A stretch of DNA of 64,000 nucleotides from Rhodococcus sp. 1168 (GTDB lineage Bacteria > Actinomycetota > Actinomycetes > Mycobacteriales > Mycobacteriaceae): the NCBI RefSeq assembly GCF_002091955.1, contig NZ_MKKY01000020.1:51590-115589 (forward strand), written 5' to 3'. The notes beneath the pieces were generated by a model, which saw nothing but the letters and a program-made list of their open reading frames with translations, had not been told where the DNA came from and searched no databases. The first letter of the stretch is position 1. Every line of letters begins with the position of its first letter. Both the position numbers and the translations under genes were made by a program. Positions 10,165-19,982 of this stretch are shown one piece after another.

Positions 10165-11469
10165 TCAGCGTGCCTCGACATCGCGTGCGCACCGAAAGCC
10201 TGCGAAGATCTGCCGACGAATCGGGTGGTCCCAATTCCGGAACGTGCCCCGGCACACGACCTCGTCGGTACCGAACGAACCTCCGCGCAACACCTTGTAG
10301 TCGCCGCGGAGAAACACCTCGGAGTATTCGGCATAAGGAAAGGGCTCGAAGCCCGGGTAGGGCTCGAGATCCGAGGACGTCCATTCCCACATGTCTCCGA
10401 TGAGTTGCTGCACACCCTGCGGTGTCGCCCCCGCTGGATAGGCCCCGATGTCGGCCGGTTCCAGATGCCGCTGACCCAAATTTGCGTGGGCTTCCGTCGG
10501 CTCTGCGTCGCCCCACGGGTACTTGCGGACCGAGCCGGTCGACGAGTCGAAACGCGCCGCTTTCTCCCACTCGGCCTCGGTCGGTAGGCGCTTGCCTGCC
10601 CAGCGCGCGTATGCCTCGGCCTCGAAGAAGCCGACGTGAACCACAGGCTGGCTCGGCCGAATCGGAGCCGTGACACCGAATCGTCGACGCCACCACGCAC
10701 CGCCTGCGTCACGTTCCCAGAACATCGGCGCTCGGAGTCCCTCTGTGGTCCGGTGCGACCAACCGCGCTTGCTCCACAGATCTTCTCGGTCGTAACCACC
10801 GTCTTCGATGAAGTCCACATACCGACCGTTGGTGACCGGCGCGACGTCGAGGGCGAACGTGGGAACGAACACCGAGTGCGCAGGCCGTTCGATGTCGAGA
10901 GCCCACGGATCGAAAGTGGTGCCCATCGTGAACGGGCCGCCCTCGATCACGACCTCGCCGGCAGCTTCGACGGTAGGGGCGGGAGGCGCGGGCGCGGAGA
11001 GGACCGCGGGTCCGAGCCGTAGCTGGTGCGTGGCAAGCATGGTCTCGTCATGCTGCTGTTCATGTTGCGCAACCATGCCGAACGCGAACGCATCTCGCTC
11101 GAGCCTGCGCCCATCGAGAGGGCTGGACGCAAGAATGTCCCACACCTTCTCCCGCACGGTGCCGACATAGGCGCGAGCCTCATCCGGCGACAACAGAGGC
11201 AGCGACCGGCGACTCGACCGCGAGTGCTTGAACGCGTCGTACAGCTCGTCGATGTCCTGGCGCACCGGATCTCGGCCGCCGACGTCGCGGACGAGCCACA
11301 ACTCCTCCTGATTGCCGATGTGCGCGAGATCCCACACCAGCGGGCTCATCAGTGGCGAGTGCTGCGCGGTCAGATCTGTTTCGTCGACGCTCTCGGTCAG
11401 CAGCGCACTCCGCGCACGACTACGCGTGAGTACAGTTTCGACTCGATCACGGAGCTGCTCGACCGTCAC
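10165..11469 (-). CDS. egtB: Hercynine oxygenase EgtB (non-heme iron sulfoxide synthase)
   Basis: Joins gamma-glutamylcysteine (or cysteine) to hercynine with O2 to give the sulfoxide. The 434-residue protein has an N-terminal DinB-like domain with the three iron ligands visible: His50 in HIGN, and His136 and His140 in HEQQHDE. The C-terminal half is an FGE/sulfatase-modifying domain (GGPFTMGT, LPTEAEWEKAARF, MWEWTSSDLEPYPGFEPFPY, VLRGGSF). The GTG start overlaps the egtA stop (GTGA), so the genes are coupled. Length matches M. tuberculosis EgtB. Confidence 0.97.
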   Translation of the reverse strand: MTVEQLRDRVETVLTRSRARSALLTESVDETDLTAQHSPLMSPLVWDLAHIGNQEELWLVRDVGGRDPVRQDIDELYDAFKHSRSSRRSLPLLSPDEARAYVGTVREKVWDILASSPLDGRRLERDAFAFGMVAQHEQQHDETMLATHQLRLGPAVLSAPAPPAPTVEAAGEVVIEGGPFTMGTTFDPWALDIERPAHSVFVPTFALDVAPVTNGRYVDFIEDGGYDREDLWSKRGWSHRTTEGLRAPMFWERDAGGAWWRRRFGVTAPIRPSQPVVHVGFFEAEAYARWAGKRLPTEAEWEKAARFDSSTGSVRKYPWGDAEPTEAHANLGQRHLEPADIGAYPAGATPQGVQQLIGDMWEWTSSDLEPYPGFEPFPYAEYSEVFLRGDYKVLRGGSFGTDEVVCRGTFRNWDHPIRRQIFAGFRCARDVEAR

Positions 11470-12728
11470 GACACCGTCTCCTTGCTCGTGGAATGGCCTG
11501 CGTTCATCGAACGGGTTACTGCGTCTCCTGGTTCGGGTGACTCACCCCTGCGACATCGCTCCGAGGCCGCTGACAACAAGGCCGAGTGATCACCTCCCAC
11601 GCTTGCCGACAACCGCAGCAGCTCGACGGCGGTCTCGCGCAGGTCGGCATCCGCCAACCCGGACTGTGCGGCATCGATCCATCGGCCTGCAGTCCGGTGG
11701 GCGAGGGCGGTTGCTGCCTCGGTGACATTCGGAGTCGACAACAACGATTCGAACGCCGATGCCGGAACCACCCATTGGCCATCGGGTTGGGCGTCGAGGT
11801 AGCGAATCTCGAGGTGCCCGCAGGCGCGGACGTGCGGGAACAGCGTGGTCAAGTGGTAGTCGAGGTCAGCGGTAGTCGGCTGCCGCCCGGACAGTGCCGC
11901 GACATCTCCTGCAAGCCAATCCGAAAACGTCGCACCGAACGGTGCCTCCCAGCTCTCCCCTTCGCTGCGAATGCACAGCAGAGGGACGTCGAGCGCCCAT
12001 CTCGCATAATCCGCCACGGGGTCGCCGGTGGCGGGCACCTCGGTGCGACTGTCATCGAGTTCGAGCCAGGTGCGCATGCGTTGCGAAGCCCAAGCGCCTT
12101 CCGGTGCGCCCCGGAGACGAGGCGAAGATGCGAACGCGGCAACGAATGCAGGTCCGATGGCCTCCAACATCTCCCACCGTGCAGCAACCTCGGCGCGATC
12201 GACCCCGGCGTCGACGCTGACCTGAGCTGCAGCGGTGTTGCACATCATCAGCTTCCCAAAAGGGCCGATGGTGGTGAAGCGATTCTCCATTGCGCAGTAG
12301 CGCGGCAGGACCAGCACTCGGTGCGCCTCACGCTCGGTGTCTGCGGGTACCGATGCCATATAGATGCCGCCCGCTTCCATGACAGAAGTGACCAAACGAG
12401 AGTCCGAATCCAATGCGTTCTGCAGTTCGGTCACCGATGCATGCGGTGAGCTGGAGAGTTCGATCTGGCCGCCCGGTTCGATCGTGACGGCGCTTCCGCC
12501 CGGCAACGTCAGGGCGGATGAATCAGGTGCAATGCTGCGCGGTGCGTAGTCCCCCAGCGCGGCGGCAAGATGTTCGAGTGACGGTCTGTCTCCGTCCTCG
12601 GCGTAAGTCAACCATTCCAATTCGGCGCCGATGAGCTGCGGCGGCCCTAGCTTGAAGCAGACCCTCGCCACATAGGCCTCGGCCGCAGGCCGAGAACTCA
12701 ACCCGAGCGACTTCTCGTTGGACGACAA
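11466..12728 (-). CDS. egtA: Glutamate-cysteine ligase EgtA
   Basis: Supplies gamma-glutamylcysteine for EgtB. It belongs to the GCS2 family, with GAELEWLTY near the N-terminus and VTIEPGGQIELSSSP near residues 75-89. The TTG at 12728 is my preferred start: AAGGAGG lies 4 nt upstream. An in-frame ATG at 12743 would place that ribosome-binding site inside the gene. That gives 420 residues, close to the family norm. It is the first gene of egtABCD and is divergent from egtE across about 180 bp. Confidence 0.94.
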   Translation of the reverse strand: MSSNEKSLGLSSRPAAEAYVARVCFKLGPPQLIGAELEWLTYAEDGDRPSLEHLAAALGDYAPRSIAPDSSALTLPGGSAVTIEPGGQIELSSSPHASVTELQNALDSDSRLVTSVMEAGGIYMASVPADTEREAHRVLVLPRYCAMENRFTTIGPFGKLMMCNTAAAQVSVDAGVDRAEVAARWEMLEAIGPAFVAAFASSPRLRGAPEGAWASQRMRTWLELDDSRTEVPATGDPVADYARWALDVPLLCIRSEGESWEAPFGATFSDWLAGDVAALSGRQPTTADLDYHLTTLFPHVRACGHLEIRYLDAQPDGQWVVPASAFESLLSTPNVTEAATALAHRTAGRWIDAAQSGLADADLRETAVELLRLSASVGGDHSALLSAASERCRRGESPEPGDAVTRSMNAGHSTSKETVS

Positions 12729-12908
12729 AGTGCCTCCTTGCATGATCCGCACTCGCCAAGTACGAATGTGGATCGAACTACCCAGGGGACGGAACTACCC
12801 AAGGCCGTGCTGCACGAAACGCGAATGCTGTGCAATCCTGCATCGACAATAACCAGAAGTGCATCACAGCGCACCGACAACTTTCTCGTACAGGAAGGCT
12901 CACTTACG
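12729..12908. promoter_or_regulatory. Divergent egtA/egtE promoter region
   Basis: A 180-bp spacer between the outward-reading egtA and egtE genes; it must hold both promoters. It is less GC-rich than the flanks. AAGGAGG (egtA, minus strand) and AGGAAGG (egtE) act as ribosome-binding sites. A direct repeat GGAACTACCCA occurs around 12775-12800 (GAACTACCCAGGGGACG then GAACTACCCAAGG). No recognised operator could be assigned. Confidence 0.5.
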
Positions 12909-14078
12909 GTGTTGGATCTCGAGAGAATTCGCCGCGACACCCCTGCCGCAGAGACCGCAGTTTTCCTCGACAGCGCCGGGTCCTCGTTGTCTCCGACCCC
13001 GGTCGTCGAGACTGCGGTTGCACACTTACGTCGAGAAGCCGTTGTCGGGGGCTACCGCGCTGCCATCGAGCGCAAGGACGATCTCGCCGCCGTCAAGACC
13101 TCGATCGCAACATTGATCGGTGCTCAGGCGTCGGATATTGCGTTGAGCGACAGCGCAACCCGCGCATGGAGTGATTTTTTCTATTCGATTCCGCTGGCTG
13201 CGGGTGATCGAATTCTGATGTGCGAAGTCGAGTACGCGAGCAACGCGATCGCAGCCCTGCAACGCGCGGCGGCGACGGGCGCGCGGGTCGAGATCGTGCC
13301 GAGTGATCCGACGGGGCAGATAGATCTCCTCGCGCTGGAAGAAATGCTCGACGAACGCGTCCGAATTGTCTCGCTCGTGCACGCTCCGACCAACGGCGGT
13401 CTGATCAATCCGGCTCGCGCCGTGGCCGATCTTGCGCATCGCTTCGGCGCACTCGTGTTGCTCGACGCGTGCCAGTCGATCGGTCAGATTCGCGTAGATG
13501 TCGCCGAACTCGGAGTGGACGCTCTGAGCGCAACCGGACGAAAATGGCTACGAGGGCCTCGGGGAACCGGATTCCTGTACCTGCGCCCAGAACTGTCCGC
13601 ATCCTTGGAGCCGCCGGCCCTCGACCTACACAGCGCCCAGTGGGTCGGTGCCTCAGAATATCGGCTCGCGCCCGACGTCACTCGATTCGAATTCTGGGAA
13701 TGCGACGTCGCAGCTCGGTTAGCGCTCGGTACCGCCGTCGACTACCTGCTCGATATCGGCATCGACAGTGCAGAAGAAGCGATATCCCAGCGTGCCGAAT
13801 ACCTGCGTACCGCGCTACGGGGTCTCGATGGTGTGTCGGTGCACGATCTGGGCGACCGCAGGAGCGGCATCGTGTCCTTCACAGTCGACGATCTAGCGCC
13901 GAATGACGTCCGCGAATTCCTGGCAGCCAAGGGCGTCACGGTCACCGTGAGTCCCCGCAGTTCGACGCTCCTCGACATGACGCATCGGAAACTCGTCGCC
14001 GTCGTACGGGCGTCACCGCACTATTTCCTCACGTTCGCGCAGCTGGACGACATGGTCGAGGCACTCCGCACCCGCTGA
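12909..14078 (+). CDS. egtE: Hercynylcysteine sulfoxide lyase EgtE (PLP enzyme)
   Basis: Class V aminotransferase-fold C-S lyase that releases ergothioneine from hercynylcysteine sulfoxide. From GTG 12909 (AGGAAGG 10 nt upstream) it is 389 residues, the same size as mycobacterial EgtE. An in-frame ATG at 12738 exists, but its 57 extra residues do not look like the family. FLDSAGSSLSP is the N-terminal motif. The PLP lysine lies in ALSATGRKWLRGPRGTGFLYL. In M. tuberculosis the five genes run in one direction; here egtE is turned around and divergent from egtA. Confidence 0.93.
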   Translation: MLDLERIRRDTPAAETAVFLDSAGSSLSPTPVVETAVAHLRREAVVGGYRAAIERKDDLAAVKTSIATLIGAQASDIALSDSATRAWSDFFYSIPLAAGDRILMCEVEYASNAIAALQRAAATGARVEIVPSDPTGQIDLLALEEMLDERVRIVSLVHAPTNGGLINPARAVADLAHRFGALVLLDACQSIGQIRVDVAELGVDALSATGRKWLRGPRGTGFLYLRPELSASLEPPALDLHSAQWVGASEYRLAPDVTRFEFWECDVAARLALGTAVDYLLDIGIDSAEEAISQRAEYLRTALRGLDGVSVHDLGDRRSGIVSFTVDDLAPNDVREFLAAKGVTVTVSPRSSTLLDMTHRKLVAVVRASPHYFLTFAQLDDMVEALRTR

Positions 14079-14261
14079 GTTCCGGATGCGCTGGACAGGC
14101 TGGTGGAGCCGTCGTGTAAAGTCTTCCGGGTTGTCTCGGCGAGGGTAGAACCTACACAGGATCTACCGTGATCGACGCGGCTCGGCCCCTGGCCTTGCTC
14201 GTACGTGTCAGCCCCGACGAGTCTTATCCGCCACAAGCGATACACCAGGAGCATTCACCAC

Positions 14262-14891
14262 ATGGCGCAAATTGTTAACAACCTCAAGGCCATCGTTCGC
14301 ACCGAATTCGGCAAGGGTGCAGCCCGCCGCGCACGTCGCGACGGCCTCGTTCCTGCCGTTCTGTACGGACACGGAACCGATCCGCAGCACCTCGCGCTCG
14401 ATTCGCGTGCCTTCGCCGGCGTTCTCCGTAACCACGGCACCAACGCCGTCCTGACGCTCGACATCGACGGCGCAGAGCAGGTCGCGCTCACCAAGTACAT
14501 CGTCGTGCACCCGATCCGCCGCAGCATCGAGCATGCCGACCTCCTTGTCCTCAAGAAGGGCGAGCGCGTTGCCGTAGAGGTCAACGTCCTCATCGAGGGC
14601 GACGCCGCTGCAGGCACCCTGGTCTACACCGACTCGACCGTCATCGAAATCGACGCGGACGCACTGTCGATCCCCGAGTCGATCACCGTTTCGGTCGAGG
14701 GCCTCGAAGCCGGATCCCAGATCCTCGCAGGCGGCGTCACGCTGCCTGAGAACGTGACCTTGGTGTCCGACGCCGAACTGCTGCTCGTCAATGTCGTCGA
14801 GGCGCCGTCCGAGTCGGACCTCGAAGGCGATGCTGCCGAAGAGGCCGCTCCGGAAGCAACCGAGGGCAGCTCGGAAGAGTCCGCGAGCTGA
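14262..14891 (+). CDS. rplY: 50S ribosomal protein L25 (general stress protein Ctc type)
   Basis: Binds 5S rRNA in the large subunit. The 209-residue long (Ctc) form has the N-terminal L25 domain ([26 protein letters not shown]) and the C-terminal TL5-like beta domain ([22 protein letters not shown]). It ends in an acidic Glu/Ala/Ser tail. The start is ATG 14262 with AGGAG upstream. It is followed by pth on the same strand, as in Rv1015c-Rv1014c, but a hairpin terminator lies between them. Confidence 0.96.
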   Translation: MAQIVNNLKAIVRTEFGKGAARRARRDGLVPAVLYGHGTDPQHLALDSRAFAGVLRNHGTNAVLTLDIDGAEQVALTKYIVVHPIRRSIEHADLLVLKKGERVAVEVNVLIEGDAAAGTLVYTDSTVIEIDADALSIPESITVSVEGLEAGSQILAGGVTLPENVTLVSDAELLLVNVVEAPSESDLEGDAAEEAAPEATEGSSEESAS

Positions 14892-14910
14892 TCTCAGCCC
14901 TTTACTACCG

Positions 14911-14950
14911 ACGCGCCGTTCCCTGCACTGGGAGCGGCGCGTTGTTGTTT
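14911..14950 (+). terminator. Rho-independent terminator after rplY
   Basis: A 13-bp stem, 14911-14923 (ACGCGCCGTTCCC) pairing with 14930-14942 (GGGAGCGGCGCGT, one G-U pair), has a 6-nt loop and is followed by TGTTGTTT. It sits 20 bp after the rplY stop and directly before pth. Confidence 0.8.
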
Positions 14951-14966
14951 GCACACAAATGGAAGC

Positions 14967-15554
14967 ATGGTCGCTGTGAATGTAGAGCCAGCCCTGATCG
15001 TCGGACTCGGGAACCCCGGATCTCAGTACGAGGCGACGCGGCACAACGTGGGTTTCATGGTCGCCGACGTGTTGGCCGCTCGTATCGGTGCAAAGTTCTC
15101 TTCGCACAAGAAGTCCAATTCAGAGGTGATTCAGGCGCGCCTGAGCGATCGTCCGGTGGTGGTGGCCAAGCCGCGCACGTTCATGAACCTGTCGGGTCAG
15201 CCGGTGGCCGCCCTTGCACGGTTCTTTTCCGTCGATCCGAGCAACATCGTGATCGTGCACGACGAACTCGACATCGAGTTCGGATCGATTCGCCTCAAGC
15301 TCGGCGGCGGTGAGGGCGGACACAACGGCCTTCGTTCGATTTCACAGCAGCTGGGCACCAAGGACTACCTGCGCACGCGGGTCGGGGTCGGCCGACCGCC
15401 GGGCCGAATGGATGCTGCCGCGTATGTCCTGAAGCCGTTCTCCGCAGCCGAACGCAAAGATCTCGGCGTGATCTGCGAGGAAGCTGCCGATGCGGCTGAA
15501 CTACTTCTACGCGACGGGCTCGAAGCTGCGCAGAACCACGTTCATCCGCGCTGA
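14967..15554 (+). CDS. pth: Peptidyl-tRNA hydrolase
   Basis: Recycles peptidyl-tRNA by cutting the ester bond after premature drop-off. The 195 residues from ATG 14967 (GGAAG close upstream) carry the family core: [21 protein letters not shown] with the catalytic His, [42 protein letters not shown] and RVGVGRPPG. An upstream TTG (14949) is less likely because it falls at the end of the rplY terminator. Confidence 0.96.
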   Translation: MVAVNVEPALIVGLGNPGSQYEATRHNVGFMVADVLAARIGAKFSSHKKSNSEVIQARLSDRPVVVAKPRTFMNLSGQPVAALARFFSVDPSNIVIVHDELDIEFGSIRLKLGGGEGGHNGLRSISQQLGTKDYLRTRVGVGRPPGRMDAAAYVLKPFSAAERKDLGVICEEAADAAELLLRDGLEAAQNHVHPR

Positions 15555-15632
15555 AGCAAACACCGTTTTTGCGAACCTTCGCGCCCTGTTCACGTCCGAG
15601 CACGTGTGTGCGCTTTACAAAAAGGGTGCGCG

Positions 15633-17267
15633 CTACCACAGCAACGCAGCCGAATTGGCCCGACGCAGTTTGCCCGAGGACGTCTTCGGAATCGACCCAG
15701 GTCCCAGGACGGCGACTGTGCGGGGCCGAACGCCTACCTCCGAATGCACTGCGTGGACCACTTCGCGTTCGATCCGCTTGACTTCCTCCGGATCACGAAA
15801 ATCGTTGGTTTCCACGGCAACTGCGAAACTTTCACGCTTGTCACCGGCGTCCAGACGGATTGCGACGGCGTTGCCCGGGCGCACTCCGCGCACCGACCCT
15901 GCAGCCCTCTCGATGTCGGTGGGATAGATGTTGCGGCCGCCCATGATGATGACGTCTTTGATGCGCCCGCACACCACAACCAGACCGTCCTCGGTGAAGT
16001 ACCCGACGTCACCGGTATCGAGCCAACCGTCTTCGTCCTGGGTTGCTACCGGGCCGTCGACGGTGATGTATCCGGGGGTCACCGCTTTGCCGCGTACTTC
16101 GATGATGCCGACACCACGCGGTGTCAGTACCTGTCCTTCCTTGTCCACCACGCGCCCTTCGAGATTCGGCACCATCTTCCCGAGCGTCGCCAGGGTCCGC
16201 ACGTTGCCCTTGGTGGCTGGTACTGCCCGACCCATCACCTCGAGTAGGTCTGCGTCGACGACGTCGAGCATCTGCCCTTGATGTGGGTCCGGAATGGACA
16301 CGGCCAGAGTCGTTTCCGCCATACCGTAGACAGGGGCAAGGGCTAGCGGATCGAGTTGGTACGGCCGCCCGGCCTCGGCGAGCGCCGTCATCGTGTCCGG
16401 ATCTACCGGCTCGGCGCCGTTCCAGGCGTAGCGCAGTGAGCTCAGATCCAAATCGAAATCGTCCTCTGCCTGCCGGAGCCGTCGAGCGAGTAGTGAGTAG
16501 GCGAAATTCGGTGCCGCCGTTACAGTTCCGCGGTACTTGTCGATCAGCTTGGCCCACAGCAGTGGTGAACGCAGGAAGTCCAGTGGAGTGATGCTGACGA
16601 CCTCGGCCCCGACTTGCATGGGCACGGTGAGAAATCCGACCATACCCATGTCGTGAAACAACGGCAGCCAACTGACCATGACGTCGCGGTCGACATCGAA
16701 CTCGATCCGGTCGATCATGGCGTACGCGTTGACGTAGAAGTTCTCATGGGTGATCCGCACCGCTTTGGGTGACCCGGTGGACCCCGACGTCAACTGTTGG
16801 AGCGCGATGTCGGACTCCGAGGTGTCGATCGGATCGATGGGAAGGCCACGACGCAAGTCCTCGATCGTCAACACGGTGATGCCGCGTTCCTCGAGAATCG
16901 GGGCGGCGACGTCGAACGGGGCGCCGAGTACGACGGCTTTGGAGTCGATCATCTTCACCACGGATTCGGTGTCCTGCCCCCATACGGCAAGGTCGGTCCG
17001 CGGCGTCGGCTGATGCAGCATCGTGACCGAGCTGCCGCGCATCCAAGTGGCCTGGCAGGCGGGTGCGATGTCCACCGGCTGCCCGGCGAGTACGCCGATC
17101 GCGTCTCCGTGCCCGATGCCTGCCTCGGCCAGAGCGCCTGCCATCGCGCGCGCATCCTGGTGGATCTCACCCCAGGACTGACGCAGCGGCTGGCCAGGCT
17201 CGCCGGTCACGAGTCCGCGACGACTGGATTTTGCCGTCGCGAACATTTCTTCGGTGAACTTACTCAA
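15633..17267 (-). CDS. Pks16-type fatty acyl-AMP ligase / acyl-CoA synthetase
   Basis: AMP-forming enzyme of the ANL superfamily that activates a carboxylic acid, probably a fatty acid, as acyl-AMP. About 544 residues. Motifs: [18 protein letters not shown] near residues 160-177, [22 protein letters not shown], and the C-terminal [16 protein letters not shown] with the adenylation lysine. It resembles M. tuberculosis Pks16 (Rv1013) along its length; despite the name that protein is not a polyketide synthase. The position beside pth and rplY also matches. TTG 17267 is preferred because GGAG lies 6 nt upstream; ATG 17273 overlaps that site. The exact substrate cannot be read from sequence. Confidence 0.92.
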   Translation of the reverse strand: MSKFTEEMFATAKSSRRGLVTGEPGQPLRQSWGEIHQDARAMAGALAEAGIGHGDAIGVLAGQPVDIAPACQATWMRGSSVTMLHQPTPRTDLAVWGQDTESVVKMIDSKAVVLGAPFDVAAPILEERGITVLTIEDLRRGLPIDPIDTSESDIALQQLTSGSTGSPKAVRITHENFYVNAYAMIDRIEFDVDRDVMVSWLPLFHDMGMVGFLTVPMQVGAEVVSITPLDFLRSPLLWAKLIDKYRGTVTAAPNFAYSLLARRLRQAEDDFDLDLSSLRYAWNGAEPVDPDTMTALAEAGRPYQLDPLALAPVYGMAETTLAVSIPDPHQGQMLDVVDADLLEVMGRAVPATKGNVRTLATLGKMVPNLEGRVVDKEGQVLTPRGVGIIEVRGKAVTPGYITVDGPVATQDEDGWLDTGDVGYFTEDGLVVVCGRIKDVIIMGGRNIYPTDIERAAGSVRGVRPGNAVAIRLDAGDKRESFAVAVETNDFRDPEEVKRIEREVVHAVHSEVGVRPRTVAVLGPGSIPKTSSGKLRRANSAALLW

Positions 17268-17411
17268 TGCCATCTCCTCGTCGAGCGAGCGTGGTCGCGG
17301 CAGGTGGTGTTCAGGTTATTCAATCCTCGCGCGGAGGTGAACCGTTACCGCTGATTCGTCCGAGTACCCTGGTACGAGCCCGATGCCGCACAACGTGAGA
17401 TTGAGGTTCGT

Positions 17412-19094
17412 TTGAGTACGCCGCCCGATTCGGTAGACGCTCCGGTCGACAAGAGCAGTACCGCCACCGAGTCGACGGCGCAGCCGAAGAATCCGCACAA
17501 GGAACTCGTCCACGAGGTCCATCGCAGGCGCACCTTCGCCGTGATCTCCCACCCCGATGCCGGTAAGTCCACGCTCACCGAGGCCCTCGCGCTGCACGCC
17601 CGAGTGATCTCTGAGGCGGGTGCCACCCACGGCAAAGCCGGTCGCCGCGCCACGGTCTCGGACTGGATGGAAATGGAGAAGGCACGCGGCATTTCGGTGA
17701 GTTCGACCGCGCTGCAGTTCAACTACCAACTCGACCCGAGCGTCGACGAGATCAACGTCATCAACCTCGTGGACACTCCCGGCCACGCCGACTTCTCCGA
17801 GGACACCTACCGGGTTCTGACCGCTGTCGATGCGGCAGTCATGCTCATCGATGCAGCCAAGGGCCTGGAACCACAGACGCTCAAGCTTTTTCAGGTGTGC
17901 CGCCAGTTCGGCATTCCGGTCATCACCGTCATCAACAAGTGGGACCGGCCGGGCCAGTCGCCGTTGGAACTCCTAGACGAGATCGAACAGCGCATCGGAC
18001 TGACACCGACCCCGTTGTACTGGCCTGTCGGCATCGCAGGAGACTTCCGGGGCCTGCTCGACGTCAGGGCAGGCAATTACATCCGATTCACTCGCACCGC
18101 TGGTGGCGCCACTATCGCCCCCGAGGAATTGATGGATGCCGACGCTGCCGCTGCGCGTGAGGGCATCGAGTGGGACACGGCGGTGGAAGAGAGCGAACTC
18201 CTGGTTGCAAGCGGCCAGGGCCACGATCAGGAAATGTTCCTCGCCGGCCAGACGTCGCCTGTCATTTTCGGTTCGGCGATGCTCAACTTCGGGGTTCGCC
18301 AGATCCTGGACACCCTGGTGGCGCTTGCGCCGCAGCCCGGACCGCGGGAAGACGTCAAGGGCACTGCGAGGGAAGTGACCGATCCGTTCAGCGCGGTGGT
18401 GTTCAAGGTGCAGGCTGGAATGGATACAGCCCACCGGGACCGGCTGGCGTTCATGCGCGTCGTGTCGGGCGTATTCGAGCGCGGCATGGTCGTGACGCAC
18501 TCGCAGACCGGTAAGCCCTTCACCACCAAGTACGCCTTGACCGTCTTCGGCCGGGAGCGGACCACCGTCGAGCACGCGTATCCCGGCGACGTCGTAGGAC
18601 TCGTCAACGCCACCGCTCTCGCACCCGGTCACACGTTGTACACGGAGAAGAAGGTCGAGTATCCGCCGATTCCTTCGTTCGCGCCCGAGCACTTCGCACT
18701 GTTGCGCGTGGACAGCGCCGACAAGTACAAGAAGTTCCGTCGCGGTGTGGAGCAATTGGACTCCGAGGGTGTTGTTCAGGTGTTGCGCAACGATGTTCGC
18801 GGTGACGCTTCGCCGGTTCTCGCAGCTGTCGGTCCCATGCAGTTCGAGGTCGTCATGGCCCGAATGAAAGCCGAGTTCGGTGTCGATGCTCGTCTGGAAC
18901 CGCTGGGCTATTCGCTCGCTCGTCGGACCGACACCGAGTCTGCGGTCGAGTTGGGTCGCCAGCGCGGCGTGGAGGTTTTCACGCGGACGGACGGCGTCCT
19001 GCTCGCTCTCGTCAGCGACAAGTGGCGTTTGCAGTATCTCCAGAAGGAGATGCCCGAACTGACGCTGGAGCCCCTCGTCGCTGCGGGTGAGTAA
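17412..19094 (+). CDS. prfC: Peptide chain release factor 3
   Basis: Translational GTPase that helps release RF1/RF2 after termination. The 560 residues include G1 HPDAGKST, the switch I region around RRATVSDWMEMEKARGISVSS, G3 DTPGHADFSEDTYR, and G4 NKWD. The RF3-specific C-terminal domains follow (GVVQVLRNDVRGDASPVLAAVGPMQFEV). About 30 residues precede the usual start of the family, rich in Ser, Thr and Pro. The start is TTG 17412. It is divergent from the acyl-AMP ligase. Confidence 0.95.
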   Translation: MSTPPDSVDAPVDKSSTATESTAQPKNPHKELVHEVHRRRTFAVISHPDAGKSTLTEALALHARVISEAGATHGKAGRRATVSDWMEMEKARGISVSSTALQFNYQLDPSVDEINVINLVDTPGHADFSEDTYRVLTAVDAAVMLIDAAKGLEPQTLKLFQVCRQFGIPVITVINKWDRPGQSPLELLDEIEQRIGLTPTPLYWPVGIAGDFRGLLDVRAGNYIRFTRTAGGATIAPEELMDADAAAAREGIEWDTAVEESELLVASGQGHDQEMFLAGQTSPVIFGSAMLNFGVRQILDTLVALAPQPGPREDVKGTAREVTDPFSAVVFKVQAGMDTAHRDRLAFMRVVSGVFERGMVVTHSQTGKPFTTKYALTVFGRERTTVEHAYPGDVVGLVNATALAPGHTLYTEKKVEYPPIPSFAPEHFALLRVDSADKYKKFRRGVEQLDSEGVVQVLRNDVRGDASPVLAAVGPMQFEVVMARMKAEFGVDARLEPLGYSLARRTDTESAVELGRQRGVEVFTRTDGVLLALVSDKWRLQYLQKEMPELTLEPLVAAGE

Positions 19095-19252
19095 CCCACA
19101 ACGGGAAAATACTCGCAACCGGACCGGCTAAACAGTCATAGTGCTACGCTTCCGAAGTCCGAACGGGCTTCGGGTACGTTTCATACTCGAGTGTGACGCT
19201 TTGCACGCCGAGACGTGGCTCGATACAGGTTCTTCACGACGTGAGGTCTTCT

Positions 19253-19909
19253 ATGACGCAGGGTTCCAGCTATCCGCAGGCGGGAATCAAGATCGGCCAA
19301 ACACCGGCTCACCGGTTGAGTACGCCGACCCCGAAATTGGCCGCGGACATTTTGCCACCTTGGGCAGAGTCGCCGGCATCGACCAATCCGAAGACCGCCA
19401 CACCCCCGGCGAAGGCTCCCGTCGAGATGGCACCTACTGCGCCCACGAAGCCTGCGATCACGCAGGAAGCAGAGCAGTCGGGCATGAAGCAGGAACCCGT
19501 AAGTGCCGTCCCCGAGCAGCCGTCCAAAGATTCGAACGAGGTTGAAGTGACTACTAGCGATCAGATCTCCGAGCACGGCCTGCCGACCAACGGCCGATCG
19601 AGCACCTACGCCACGAACGGCGCCGGCAGCGGCACGTCGTCGAGCCCGGCACGCGGCGCTGCACCTGACCGCCGGACCGCGATGGGTGTTGCCTCGGTAC
19701 GCATAGCGGGCCGACTCACTCAGAACGAGCTGGGCAGCCGCACCGGTGACATCCGTACCCCGGACACCTCGGTCGGCCCCGACGAGCTACTCCAGCTCCT
19801 GGGCGAGTACCTCACCTCCGGTGGGTTGCAGAACCCTGAAATACATGTCAGGTCCAACGGTCAGACCATCGTGCTCGATCTGCTCAACCCGGCCAAGGGC
19901 TACCGCTGA
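19253..19909 (+). CDS. Hypothetical protein, Pro/Thr/Ala-rich with conserved-looking C-terminus
   Basis: Product of 218 residues that I do not recognise. The first 140 residues are rich in Pro, Thr, Ala and Ser and probably disordered. The last 45 residues (DELLQLLGEYLTSGGLQNP then IHVRSNGQTIVLDLLNPAKGYR) look folded. There is no signal peptide or membrane segment. ATG 19253 is preceded by GAGG; an in-frame start at 19193 is less likely. It is separate from prfC by 158 bp and convergent with the DUF4166 gene. Confidence 0.6.
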   Translation: MTQGSSYPQAGIKIGQTPAHRLSTPTPKLAADILPPWAESPASTNPKTATPPAKAPVEMAPTAPTKPAITQEAEQSGMKQEPVSAVPEQPSKDSNEVEVTTSDQISEHGLPTNGRSSTYATNGAGSGTSSSPARGAAPDRRTAMGVASVRIAGRLTQNELGSRTGDIRTPDTSVGPDELLQLLGEYLTSGGLQNPEIHVRSNGQTIVLDLLNPAKGYR

Positions 19910-19982
19910 TCTCTCGTAACACGTGACGGAACACCTCTGGCTCGACTATGTCCAGTACCAGAGGGTTCCAACTCCTTCAGGG

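Noticed and set aside
14079..14261. Riboswitch or autoregulatory leader before rplY
   Set aside because: Only a 6-bp inverted repeat (GGTAGA/TCTACC at 14144-14167) is visible; no known leader family is recognised.
19930..19970. Hairpin CCTCTGG/CCAGAGG between two convergent genes
   Set aside because: The stem is only 7 bp with an 18-nt loop and no T-tract, so I do not call a terminator.
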